64,000 bases of DNA from Harmothoe impar. Taxonomy: Eukaryota > Annelida > Polychaeta > Phyllodocida > Polynoidae. Positions 11,822 through 21,519 of the stretch are shown piece after piece (position 1 is the first letter of the stretch; each line of letters opens with the position of its first letter). The notes under the pieces were generated by a model. That model had not been told where the DNA came from and did no database searches. It worked only from the letters and a program-made list of their open reading frames with translations. The stretch lies in assembly GCA_947462335.1 (NCBI GenBank), contig OX381710.1, positions 26,567,772 through 26,631,771 on the forward strand, written 5' to 3'. Made by a program: the position numbers and the translations under genes.

Positions 11822-12655
11822 CCCAGTGGGCAAACTTCAGTTGATTTAATGTTGATTCAATGTGTGTAGCGACATGATATCAACAGTTGATACAGGGTTG
11901 TCATTTGGTTGATATTGATGAGGTCATCAACATTGGTCATTTATCAGTGATTCAACATTGATAATTATGGCCATTGTGAATCAACAACGAATATACATAA
12001 TGAATGATGATCTAATATTGACTGCTGATGCATAATTTGAGATTCAGTATATTGTTTTTGGCATTGCTTGCAATTTTTATATTCTCATTAAAACATCTCC
12101 CCCCCCCTTTTCTCCAACATTAAATGCCAATTCTAGCACCATCCAGGGTAGGGGTACATGATCGACCTCTGATGATCAGACTAAGAGGCATTTCTATTCA
12201 TTTCAAACTAACCTGGTCAGGACTGAGGCTTTATCTATTATTCTTATCAACATAAAGGGTGTCTTACTGAAACCATGCATGTATTCTTGTCATTTAATTC
12301 CAAATGTCAACCAAGTGCACAGCCCATAGTTGTCAATGAAAATGAATGACATTTTGATCAATTGTATACATTGATGAGAATATAATAGCTTACAATTAGG
12401 GGAAATAGATGTAGCATGTGGATAGAAATGCTACGAAGTAGGTTGTGGAGGCACCTAGTGGGAAAGATGGGAAACGCATGGTTCATTCAAGGTTGATATA
12501 CAAACATTATACAACATTGTATCAATGTTGAAACAGGTGTTGGTTGACAATGTTGAAATAATAACATTGCATCAATGTTGAAAACAGGTTGATCTACCCT
12601 GCAACCCTATATCAACCAGTTGTCAACGTTGAATCAATGTTTTGTGCACACTGGG
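11822..12655. repeat. CCCAGTG-ended MITE with GTTGATTCAA subterminal repeats
   Basis: The ends are inverted: CCCAGTGGGCAAACTTCAGT on the left, and CCCAGTGTGCACAAAACATT as the complement of the right end. Near both ends are many copies of a TTGATTCAATGTTGA-like unit in alternating orientation (11838-11965 and 12490-12640). There is no ORF. It lies inside the coding region of the - strand retrotransposon, splitting off its C-terminal tail. A clean target duplication is not evident, so the superfamily is left open. Confidence 0.7.
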
Positions 12656-13453
12656 TTACAGGGAAATTTCTTTTGACATCATTTCTCGTTCGACCATCAC
12701 CAACCTGTTTTTTGGGGGAGGGAGTTTCTCAGACTTTGAATACATACAAGATAACAATAATTCTTCCCTTCTCACTTTTTGTTTAGGTGTCTCACATAGT
12801 GTGTGAACCGTGTCTGTGTTTTCATCCAGAGTACCAACCATCAAACATGACCTCAACATCCTATTTTGTACACTTTGCAATTTTCGGTTACTTTCCTGAG
12901 ATGCAATATCCAACAGGTGAGAGCAGTAATCAAATCTGGGGAAGATAGTTTGCTTAAATATCATTATTGCAATTTCAGCGCCCGTCATGTACCTTATGTT
13001 CCCTAATTTAAAAGCCAGTTGATTTCCTTTGCTCATGACCCGATGGAGTTGCTCTTCCATTGTTAGACATTGATCCAGTATTGCACCAAAATATAGAAAT
13101 GACTGAACCTGTGTTATCTTCTCATCATTTATCACAATTTCCAACCTTGGACATGTTTTGCACTTTTGCCTGGAGCCATACCATACACTTTTGGTCTTAT
13201 TTATGCTCACTGTTAAACCTAGATCTCTATAATTAGAGCATAATGTGCTACAATCCTGTTGTAAATCTCTCATGGCAGCCCTCAGGGACCTATTACATGT
13301 ATATAATACTAGGTCATCTGCATACAGTTTGATCTTAGCATCTTATATATTCTTCGTTATGTCATTTATGAATATTGTGAACAGCGTCGGGCCCAACACT
13401 GACCCTTGTGGTACTCCAAATAATACATCCTTTTCATCAGACAATTCACCGTT
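12656..13453 (-). pseudogene. Reverse transcriptase, middle part, of a non-LTR retrotransposon split by element 1
   Basis: Read on the - strand from 13453, this fragment begins within the VNG codons of the target duplication and gives GVPQGSVLGPTLFTIFINDI (motif B), an in-frame TAA, then LYADDLVLY (motif C catalytic Asp pair) and the downstream thumb region (NKTKSVWYGS, QVQSFLYFGAILD). The frame continues exactly from the fragment at 22102-22665 on the far side of element 1. The segment ends where the CCCAGTG MITE is inserted. It is a CR1/jockey-group relative but distinct from the copy at 3900-5934. Confidence 0.85.
13448..13453. repeat. Target site duplication of element 1, left copy (ACCGTT)
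   Basis: ACCGTT immediately precedes the AGTAGTAT terminus and is repeated at 22102-22107 immediately after the complementary terminus. Six base pairs is the duplication length known for Polinton/Maverick integrases. Confidence 0.9.
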
Positions 13454-13917
13454 AGTAGTATTGTATGTATCGGAACGGGACTATAGTTAAGTACTGTTTA
13501 TTACTCAATCGACCTGCAGCCAATCAGAGGCCTCCATTTGGTCACGTGACCGGAAGTGACCTACTTAGGGGATTAGTGGTGACGTCACGTGACCTAGTTA
13601 GCCAATCAGAGGCCGCCATTTGGTCACGTGACCGTAAGTGACGTCATATGACCTACTTATGGACCGGAAGTGACGTCATATGACCTACTTAGGGGACCGG
13701 AAGTGACGTCATATGACCTAATTTAGGATCACGTGACCGGAAGTGACCTGATGAGTCACGTGACCGGAAGTGACGTCACATGACCTAATGGCCAACCGGA
13801 AGTGAGTGACCTCATTGAGGATCACGTGACCGGAAGTGACCTGATTGATCACGTGACCGGAAGAAGAAGTGACGTCACGCGACTTAATGAAGAGATGAGC
13901 GTCTTTAAGGGGTCACG
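13454..13917. repeat. Left terminal inverted repeat of element 1 with promoter-motif array
   Basis: After the terminal 75 bp come at least seven copies of CCGGAAGTGA, most preceded by TCACGTGA and many followed by CGTCA, giving composite units such as TCACGTGACCGGAAGTGACG. GCCAATCAGAGGCC occurs twice. These are the consensus sites for E-box/USF-TFE, ETS/GABP, CREB/ATF and NF-Y in animals. Element 2's left end (55065-55500) carries the same array with a slightly different unit order. Confidence 0.85.
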
Positions 13918-13943
13918 CGCTTTAAAATGTGATATCTTTTTTT

Positions 13944-14300
13944 TTGGAGGAGGAGGAGGAGGAGGAGGAGGAGGAGGAGAAGGAGAGGAGGAGGAGGCGA
14001 GTCTCTTATTTTTTTCGGTAAACTAATAAAAAACACTACGATATAAGTTTGTTTTTTTTTTTCATTTTTTATTGTTTTACGAGCGACTGGAAGTGACTTA
14101 TTGAACTAGGTAGAAGCGTTCTTTAGAGTGTATAAGGGGGGGGAGGGAAGGGGAGGGGAGGGGAGGGGAGGGAAGGGGAGGGGGGCCCCTTTAAGATGCA
14201 TGGGGAGGGGGGCGCTTTTAGGATGCATGGGGCGGGTGGGGGGAGGGGGGAGGGGGGAGGGGGGCACTCTAGGGGGGTGGGGGGGCACTCTAAGGGGCGT
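13944..14300. repeat. G-rich block: (GGA)n tract followed by G4-like runs
   Basis: A (GGA)n tract at about 13946-13998 is followed at 14126-14299 by dozens of G4-G7 runs separated by single A or short spacers, interrupted by two GATGCATGGGG units and two GGGGCACTCTA units. The strand asymmetry is extreme and the tract is conserved in element 2 (C-rich on + at 63646-63812 and 63937-63985). It lies only at one end of each element. It should be able to form G-quadruplex structures, which is inference. Confidence 0.75.
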
Positions 14301-14343
14301 TTGTCTCTTTTAAGAAAAAAAGAAAAGAAAAAGATTTCAATCG

Positions 14344-14385
14344 AGAGACACGCTTCTTCCTCTCGAGAGGAAGAAGCGTGTCTCT
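14344..14385. repeat. Perfect 42-bp palindrome
   Basis: The half-site GAGACACGCTTCTTCCTCTC is followed directly by its exact complement, with one further matching base on each side and no spacer; the centre is CTCGAG. The same palindrome is preserved without change at 63555-63596 in element 2, next to the same G-rich block. Exact conservation amid otherwise diverged noncoding sequence suggests a constrained function such as a hairpin origin, resolution site or structured RNA. Confidence 0.9.
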
Positions 14386-14502
14386 TCGTTTTTTTTTGTT
14401 TAGGAAGTGAGGGTCTTTAAGATCACGCGACTGGAAGCGACTTGATGAAGCATGTGACTAGAAGTGACGACGTCACATGCTTTAATGAGGCGATCAGCTG
14501 TG

Positions 14503-14620
14503 ACTGGCGGCGGCGGCGGTGGCGGCGGCGGTGGTGCTGGTGGTGGTGGTAGTATACGTTACTGTGGTCAGAGTTGATATGGTTTTTTTCCAACAGAAAT
14601 CAGAGCTTTTATACAGAGGG
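14503..14620 (-). promoter_or_regulatory. Orphan promoter and 5' UTR of the deleted death-domain gene
   Basis: On the - strand a TATAAAA box (14607-14613) is followed by an initiator-like CAGAGC/TTCTGTTGG region and a (CCG)n leader. The same arrangement drives the death-domain gene of element 2 (TATAAAA at 62539-62545, (CCG)n to 62652). Here the coding sequence is missing: the CGG-repeat leader joins directly to terminal-repeat sequence near 14503, so roughly 850 bp has been deleted relative to element 2. Confidence 0.7.
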
Positions 14621-15000
14621 AGTTTAATCCTATTTCCAACAGCACCCCAGCTGTCTAGCAGCTGCTCCGCTCCTTAAGAGCTTCTTAAGAGCTTAGATGA
14701 CGAGGGGTATGTCATCGCCATCTGTGGAAGCCAGCTGAAAATGGTGTTTTTTCCTTATCAATAGCTTTACCTCCTACCCCCTACCTGAGGACGACTCTCT
14801 CCCCCTTTGGCATTCATTGTAACAAACGTCAGAGGTCAGGTGAAAATCGGATTTTCATGCACAGCCTTAGTCAGCTGTCACCCCTATTAAACTAGCCGGC
14901 ATGCTTTAAGTCTTTTTGTTTCTCTTTGTGAATGGCCGCTGGTCAGCCGGCGGCAGCTGAACAGAGCCGTAAGTAGCTTAGCTCTAGAAGCGAGAAGGAG

Positions 15001-15007
15001 TATATAA
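15001..15007 (+). promoter_or_regulatory. TATA box of the element 1 fusion gene
   Basis: TATATAA lies 66 bp before the ATG, followed by an initiator-like CACTCACTCAGTC about 30 bp downstream. The same promoter with TATATAAG precedes the PC4-like gene of element 2 (61659-61665, - strand). The first 180 bp upstream are shared as well. Confidence 0.8.
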
Positions 15008-15066
15008 GGGGGCTGGAAACACCCATTCACTCACTCAGTCTTTTGCTGCTCTCTACAGTCACCACC

Positions 15067-15362
15067 ATGAGCAAAACACAACAACTAGTGTCGTCCAAGG
15101 ATCTAATCGAATTCAAGAACAAGAAGAGTACGCAGAACGGTGATCGTTTAGCGTCAGCGTCTCCTCTTGCTACTGAAATTGAGACTACCGCCGCAACCGC
15201 TTGGTCTTATCACCCTCCCGCTGTAGCGAGCGCACGCAGCAGTAGTAGTGGTAGTAGTAGTCGTCGTGGTAGCGACGTTGTTACACTCGCGACGGTTGTT
15301 ACTGCTAAGCACGCTGCTGCTGCTGCTACTGCTGCGCCTGCTGCGGCTGCTGGTGATCTTCG

Positions 15363-15393
<31 letters not shown>

Positions 15394-16572
15394 GCTGCGC
15401 CTGCTACTGCTGCGCCTGCTACTGCTGCGCCTGCTGAGGCTGCTGCGCCTGCTGCTGCTGTGCCTGCTACTGCTGCGCCTGCTACTGCTGCACCTGCTGC
15501 TGCTGCTGCTGCTGCTACACCTCTTGCTGCGACTGCCGCTACTAGTACTGACACGCAGCACGTTGCACAGAACCTCTCCACCGCTACATCAACCGACGCC
15601 ATCAACGCCGCTCGCGCTGAGACTTACAGCTATTCGGACACTCAGCCCCAGCAGCGCGTAGTAGACATACATGCCCTAAAGCAACAGGGTGAGACAGAGA
15701 ACGACGCTGACGACGAAGCGTACGAGGAACCCGAAGGGCTACGGGCGCACAGTCCGTTTTTCGACCTCATTTCCACTGGTAGCGCGTCCGGTCCGTGGCG
15801 ACTGCCCTCACCACCACCTTACGAAGTCGTGTGGTTGCCCTGTTCCGACAACGAGTCGTCGGATACCAGCGCAGACGCTGCTCCTGTTATTGGTTCTGCT
15901 GCAGTAGTACCTGTATCATCATACTTCAAAGCAGAGCCGTTAGGATACTTGTCAGACGCTATGCTACTGAAAATAAGTAGTAAGTTGCCGACATCAGATT
16001 ACATACGGTTAGGTTCATACCTTGAAGTGAACTTGAAGGATATGGGATATCTCAGTTGTGAGACAAGTGTCATAACTCAAGCTAGAGAAATGTTCACTAC
16101 TTGGTACCAGAAAAGTTGTACTACTAAGTGGAAGGACCTAGCCGCCGCCTTGGAAGAATCTTACCGTATGGACCTCATCAAATTCTCACGTGAGTACATG
16201 GACAAGCATGACATGTGGGATGGCTTAGAGAGTGGAGACATGGAGTGGAAAGTGCAGAAATATTTCTCTCTTTTAGCTGAGCTCTGCCCTAGAGACTGGA
16301 AGACCATAGGGATCTACTTAGGGTTGACTTCTCATGAAATAGCTTTCATCTCTCAACCTGTGCCTTCTGACAGGACTGTGAAGAACCCTGTCTATGAAGT
16401 GCTGAGAGCTTGGAAGTACAACGAGACGTCTGAGCCTATGGCTCTGATGAAAGTGTTGCAAGACGACATGGGTCGCAGCGACGTCGCAATGTATGTTCAA
16501 GGGTTGTATGCAGCTGTACCCAAAGACATAAAAGTGAGCTGTGACACTCCAGTGTTGACCACTCTTGTCTGA
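15067..16572 (+). CDS. Fusion protein: Ala/Ser-rich low-complexity region plus tandem death domains
   Basis: 501 residues from the Kozak-like CACCACCATG at 15067. Residues 1-55 (MSKTQQLVSS start) and the following Ser- and Ala-rich region to about 285 match the N-terminal half of the element 2 protein at 60004-61599, including EPEGLRAHSPF and GPWRLPSPPPYE. From about residue 290 the sequence is unrelated to that protein and instead encodes two death domains: one at about 291-372 (LLKISSKLPTSDYIRLGSYL, with WKDLAAALEE) and one at about 391-478 (WKVQKYFSLLAELCPRDWK, VYEVLRAWK, LMKVLQDDMGRSDVAMYV). Death domains are six-helix adaptor modules of apoptosis and Toll/IL-1 signalling. The reading frame is intact although the neighbouring polymerase gene is ruined, which hints at selection or recent acquisition. 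Death-domain assignment is by pattern (conserved W, L-DD-G-SDVA) and not by search. Confidence 0.75.
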
Positions 16573-16740
16573 TCCCTGCAGTAAGATGGTCATCTGTTGA
16601 ATTCGATCCTAGACTACAGTCACCTTTCACAATGCTAATAGTATCGTGTGGTAAGAGGTGTCTAGTATTCGAAGTGATAAATAACGTTTTATTTTTTTTA
16701 ATAATTGGTAAATAAGTGAAAAAACAAAAAAAAGAAAAAC

Positions 16741-18636
16741 ATGACGCAGGACGTTTGCAAAAAGTGTTTCAAAATTTTTAAAAGACCGTACAATCACGAG
16801 TGACCCGTAGAAAAATGAAGAACAATACCTAAGTTTTGCCCTCTATGCGGCGATGTCGATTGCTGAAAAGATCACCTGTCGACGCGAATCTCTGGACGAG
16901 GTGACTATCCCTCCACGTACATGCGCTGTACCGAACGGTGAGGAAACGTTCACGGCGAATTGGCCTGCAATACGAACGAGTGTCAGGATGCACGGGACTC
17001 GCGTGAGTGTAACAAACGTCAAACTACCAACCGGCGAGTTGAGTGACGCTGTAGATACTATGCGTCGCAATCCGCTTCACACAATGATAAAAAGTGGGTT
17101 TCTCGGTAAGCTTACTCTTACAACACAGAGAAGACAAGAACATACTGCGCTACTTTCACGTCTCCCAGAACAACGCAACTCCCAGAACAAAGCAACTCCC
17201 AGAACAACCGCTCCCTACTATAACTAATTCAGAAACTTTGGAAGAGCTCCTCTCAAAGATGGAAAACACCGTCGCTTGCGAGGAAGTACGGAAACTTTGC
17301 GACGCTGACACCAAGCGGTGCGCTCTTTTTCCTACTAATTTTGAACATTTGCGTTTACATGGGACCTGGAGGTTTTCCCATAGGCGGTAGGAACAGGCAG
17401 GACGGTCGAGTTGGAAAGAGAAGCCTTGTGTTAGATTTTCCCAACAAGGACAACCTCTGCGTCTTCCGCCACATTTCCTTTCACTTATACAACACCAGCA
17501 AGCGCGCTTCAAATTTGTTACGTCAGTTCTGTCCCGCTGCCACACGTGAAACTTTTCCTCCCGACGGACATTCCAGAATCTACCCTTACAACATTACCTT
17601 CGATTTCGAGGCTTTCTTCAGACCGTGCAGAGAACCGTCGACTGAACACGTGTCCCTGCTGTGGGATCACGTCCCTTTGTCGGCTAGCGTCGCATCCGAC
17701 TTTCCGGGGTAGGAGGGGACGGTGTACGTCAGAGAATCCGACGCAGATTCCGACCCCTTGTTAGACCGAGTTTAAAATCACATAAACGAGAACGCCAAAG
17801 TCATCGAGAAAGCTGTGCTATAACTTTACCGACCAACATTAGCGAAGTTACATGTGGCGATAGGTGAAGCTCTCCTGCTGGAGGAAGCGACATTCACCCC
17901 TTCTCCAGGCGGCTTCGCTGCAGCTCACACCAAACAACCGTTAGTTCAACTGAAGAAGTAGCTTCTGAGATACATCCGTCAAGCTCCAGTCGTGAGCTTC
18001 AACACGGAGCGTTACGACTTGAACCTGATCAAAAATACGCCTTCACTCGTTCTTTGCCTCCGGAGACCGAAGAAACCAACAATTCAGCGTCATAAAGAGA
18101 AGCAATCAATACTTGACGGTTTACACACAGTTTTCTTGGACATAGTAGTCAACTATTTGGCACTTGGTTACAGCTACGCGAATTATTTGCGAGCTTTCAC
18201 CAGAAACGAAGATAAAAGTCGCTTTCCTTACGAATGGATGACGTATACCAAGAAACTGGTAAACAGAACCCTGCCACCGAGATCGGCTTTTGACAGCGAA
18301 CTGACGGGCGTCAAAATGGCCGAAATCCGACTACGCCACATGTCAGAAAGTTTAGTACAAGAAGATGCAAACTATGAGAGATTACTTGATCCACTACAAC
18401 AACGAAGACGTCAAACTTTTCATAGAAGCTTTTGAAAAAATCACGCTAATTTTTTCCAAGATCGCAGCATTGTCATGTTGAAAGACGAGATCTCTCTCGC
18501 CAGTTTGACTTTACAGGTCCTCTTCCAAAACCTATAAGCTGTGTTCACAACGTTCCCTCCCTTCGACGCCGTCCTCCACGCTCTGATCAAAGAAAATCTA
18601 GTCGGTGGTCCTTCCATCATCTTCCATAGATTTCAC
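16741..18636 (+). pseudogene. DNA polymerase B pseudogene, N-terminal and exonuclease part
   Basis: Starting with ATG at 16741 the sequence tracks the first 750 or so residues of the element 2 polymerase but is broken by frameshifts and many stops; the first stop follows KRPYNHE. Recognisable blocks in several frames are the CKKCFKIFKRPYNH zinc finger, NKDNLCVFRHISFHLYN, the exonuclease I region ITFDFEAFF, an exonuclease II remnant around SFNTERYDLNLIK, and HYNNEDVKLFIEAF-like exonuclease III. Homology stops abruptly near 18636, before polymerase motif A. It cannot encode a functional protein. Confidence 0.85.
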
Positions 18637-18828
18637 GAGAAGGAGTGTATAGGTGTCTTATAAGTCGGCAGAGGGTGAATACTAGTGAAAAGGGAAGGCA
18701 GGTGTGCAAGTAGCTTTTCTAACAGACACGTGTGTGAACTAAGCTGCTTAAGTCTAAACCCACCTGCGGTAGAAGCTCTGTACTGAGAGAGTCTTTTCAG
18801 CCGTTTAAGAGGCTTATCTAGGACAGGG

Positions 18829-18836
18829 TACATAAG
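18829..18836 (+). promoter_or_regulatory. Possible TATA-like element of the cargo gene
   Basis: TACATAAG lies about 100 bp before the ATG at 18928 and is followed by an initiator-like CTCACCAGTC, similar in spacing to the other promoters of these elements (TATATAAG then CACTCACTCAGTC). This is a weak, position-based call. Confidence 0.35.
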
Positions 18837-18927
18837 GAGTGAAACGCCGCTCTCACCAGTCACACTTTCTCCACCCGCCCTTCATCTTCGTAGCATCGTC
18901 CACTCTACGCCCGCTCAGCACGTTACG

Positions 18928-19779
18928 ATGATTAGTTCTGCTATTTTCTTTATTTATGAAAGTGTTGACGCTACAGAGCATCGAAACCCTCTCGAAATGA
19001 GTCCAAGAAAGAAAAAGCAACTCCCACTTGAAGCAAGAAGAGAAACAGTGCCCTATGATGCATGTGAGGTAAAGAAACATTGGAAGGACGTCACCAAGGA
19101 GCAATGGATAGAAGCATGCTTCAACTTCATCGGAACAGTAGTTTCATTTGGACAGAGGGAGAAGATTTTGTTAGAGCTATTTTTCTTAGCTCCGTATACT
19201 TGGCCTGACTGTGGTGAAATTCCTTCAAGTTTGTCAGTCTTCGCCATACAAGTTATCAACTCCTTGAAGGAGCTTCGATATATGCAAGGCACTCAGGAGG
19301 AGATTGTCAAGAAAATGACGGAATTCGAAACAGGCGAAGACACAATATGGTGCGAGGAGACGACATATGCGGACGATGATCTGGAGTCCATCATTTGTAG
19401 CCCGTTGGAACATTATGTTTAAGACTTTGAGGACATGCTAGACAGCACTGAGATGAACCCGAAAGAGAGATCCCTTACTGCACAGAAAGAGGCCAAAGCT
19501 GTGTTGGAAAAGCACAAGTTTGGTCAAGGATTCACTCTTCAAAGCAGCTGTGTGAGTGTGATAAAAAGTCTTGTGTTGAAACATTCAGACATGAAGTTTT
19601 CGCGTGCTGTCGACACACTTCCTTTGCCTGAACTGATGATGAACATGATCGACCCCATCGTACCAACACGTTTCGACTCTGCCAATTGTCCCATGTATAA
19701 AATGGTTTCAAGTTTTGCCCGTGGCCGATGGCTAAACGATCCACTGAAGTCAGAAAACCTCCTTGATTTAATCAACTGA
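18928..19779 (+). pseudogene. Unknown cargo gene with one in-frame stop (284 codons)
   Basis: A single reading frame runs from ATG 18928 to 19779, interrupted only by TAA at 19420-19422; the downstream part is in the same frame. The first part has NPLEMSPRKKKQLPLEARR, KKHWKDVTKEQWIEACFNF and LELFFLAPYTWPDCGEIP; the second has SLTAQKEAKAVLEKHKFGQG and VDTLPLPELMMNMIDP. It is mostly helical-looking, with Trp-rich amphipathic segments and no membrane helix. I do not recognise the family. It occupies the place where the polymerase palm should be. It may be a captured gene or a diverged regulatory protein. The single stop could be recent decay or a sequencing error. Confidence 0.5.
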
Positions 19780-19835
19780 CTAAATGTATTTTCTCATACT
19801 AGTATTAGTAGCATTAGTAATAGCGGCTACTCAGT

Positions 19836-20172
19836 CTCGTGCAGCACAAGCAGCAGCATCTGTCAGCAGCATCCGTGACATCGTCAGCAGCAGCTGCACA
19901 AGCAGCACAAGCAGCCACATCTGTCAACAGTATCCGTGACATCGTCAGCAGCTGCAGCAGCTGCACGAGCAGCGCAAGCAGCCCAAGCAGTAGCATCTGT
20001 CAGCAGAATCCGTGACAACGTCAGCAGCCGCAGCAGCGGCTGCACGCGCAGCACAAGCAGCAGCATCTGTCAACAGCATCCGTGACAGCGTCAGCAACTA
20101 CAGCAGCTGCAGCTGTCAGCAGCTGCAACAGCTGCACGAGCTGCACAAGCAGCAGCAGCAGCAGCAGCGGTA
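19836..20172. repeat. CAG-rich minisatellite, about four units of 60-75 bp
   Basis: Each unit contains GCAGCACAAGCAGC, then CATCTGTCAGCAGCATCCG, then TGACATCGTCAGCAGC, with small length changes between copies. It ends in a (CAG)n run at about 20149-20168. It follows the cargo gene and has no long open frame on the + strand without stops. The codon content resembles the Ala/Ser-rich segments of the element proteins, but coding potential here is not supported. Confidence 0.7.
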
Positions 20173-20189
20173 GTGTAGACCGCTAAATT

Positions 20190-20449
20190 CGAGATGACGT
20201 CATGTCTGTTTCTTAGCATCGACATTCGACATGAGACCTAGTGACATTTGACATGAAGCTTGAAAAACATAGTGACAGGTGACATGAGCAATTCTTAAAA
20301 TCGCCATGAGATATGAGCATAATTAAGCGACATCGACATGTGCCATGGCTATTTTTTTTTAAGACAAACGCCGTAGTCTCCTCATCCAGACCTCCGCTAG
20401 TAGCGCTCTATAAGCGCAAGCTGTGGCTGTGAACCCCCTCCTCCCACCG
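20190..20449. other. Noncoding segment of element 1 with GTGACAT..GACATGA repeats
   Basis: Short imperfect repeats of the form GACATTCGACATGAGA, GTGACATTTGACATGA and GTGACAGGTGACATGA occur at about 20219-20300. No gene is seen. The segment has no counterpart in element 2. Confidence 0.4.
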
Positions 20450-20850
20450 TACACACGGGTAAATATCAGAGTCGGCCAATGTCGCCAATACTACTCTCAT
20501 ACAAGGGTCAGGACTATAATAGATGAGTCAAGGACTATTCTACTGAGGGTCAGGCTACGCCGGACATTCAATAACAAGCTGGACTTTGGCAAATTTGCTT
20601 GAAAGTCTGGCCAGCAAGAGTCCAGCATACTCTCCCAAGAGTTCAGCATTGCCAGACTATGGCATGAGGATCCCGCATGGTCAGACTTTCAAGCAAGTTT
20701 GCCAAACTCCGGCTTGTTATTGAATGTCCGGCGTAGCCTGACCCTCACTAGAATAGCCCTTGACCCATCTATTATAGTCCAGCAGTGCCTGACCTTTGTC
20801 TGAGAGTAGAATTAGCGCTATTGGGTGCCTCTGATATTTGCCTCTGTGTA
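20450..20850. repeat. Foldback element abutting the polymerase remnant
   Basis: Left arm 20450-20612 and right arm 20679-20850 are inverted copies: left starts TACACACGGGTAAATATCAG, complement of the right starts TACACAGAGGCAAATATCAG, and both continue through GGACTATAATAGATG, GTCAAG, GAGGGTCAGGCTACGCCGGA and CATTCAATAACAAGC. The 66-bp spacer contains smaller repeats of CCAGCA. Its right edge meets the first base homologous to the polymerase gene (TAGTCAAACC). Confidence 0.85.
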
Positions 20851-21382
20851 GTCAAACCTCGCCTGAGAGAGACATACTTCAGAAAGAAACGAAAGCGGAT
20901 TCCGACATCGGTGTGTGACGATCACTTAGAGCTTTTCGTGAAGATAAAAACGGAAAAAAAGTGTGAAAATGGTGTCCGCCGCCCGGCGGATGTTGTGAAA
21001 GACGTTACCTTCACGATCTGAGAACTTCGGAGCTTATGAAAGCGGCGTGAGAAGGTGACGGGATCCTAAGTCTCAACCCTAAGACTTACATTTGCTACGA
21101 TCGAGTCAGCGGCACCGGTGAAAGAAAATCCCAAAAAAAAAGATAGCGTGCAAAAAGTGTACAGAAGTAACAAAACCCTAAAGAACCAGTCGTCTTCTTA
21201 GATGTTTTCGAAAACGAAAAACTCTCCTTGCGGTAAATAGAAATTTCAAAGTGGTACGAACCAAAAATGGACACTTACACCATAGAGAAAGATGACGTGC
21301 GCTACTTGTATTATAAGCGTCGCGTGCATTCTAACGGTGTGACAACGAGTCCTTTAAAATATGAAAAAAAAGTGTGTTATTG
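20849..21382 (+). pseudogene. DNA polymerase B pseudogene, C-terminal end
   Basis: Homology to the element 2 polymerase restarts at VKPRLRETYFRKKRKRIPTS, just after the position of catalytic motif C, and runs to the C-terminus (YTIEKDDVRYLYYKRRVHS). A frameshift lies near 20960-21000 and others follow. The NPKTYICYD-like lysine motif block is present around 21080. All three polymerase catalytic motifs are missing from element 1. Confidence 0.85.
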
Positions 21383-21519
21383 ATTGATTGAGCGCATCTT
21401 TTCAAAAATAGCGTGTTTATTAGAATTGAAAAAAATAAAATAAAAAAATAAATAAAATTATTGTTGTGTTTTATTTTCATACGTCTTCTTTTATTAGTAA
21501 GTAAAAAAAATTATAACAA

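Noticed and set aside
14106..14420. Gly/Pro-rich frames in the G-run block
   Set aside because: Pure low-complexity translation of G-rich DNA.
15154..15661. Long open frames on both strands within the alanine-repeat DNA of element 1
   Set aside because: They arise because GCN/CTG repeats lack stops in several frames; only the frame with ATG, TATA box and conserved tail is taken as real.
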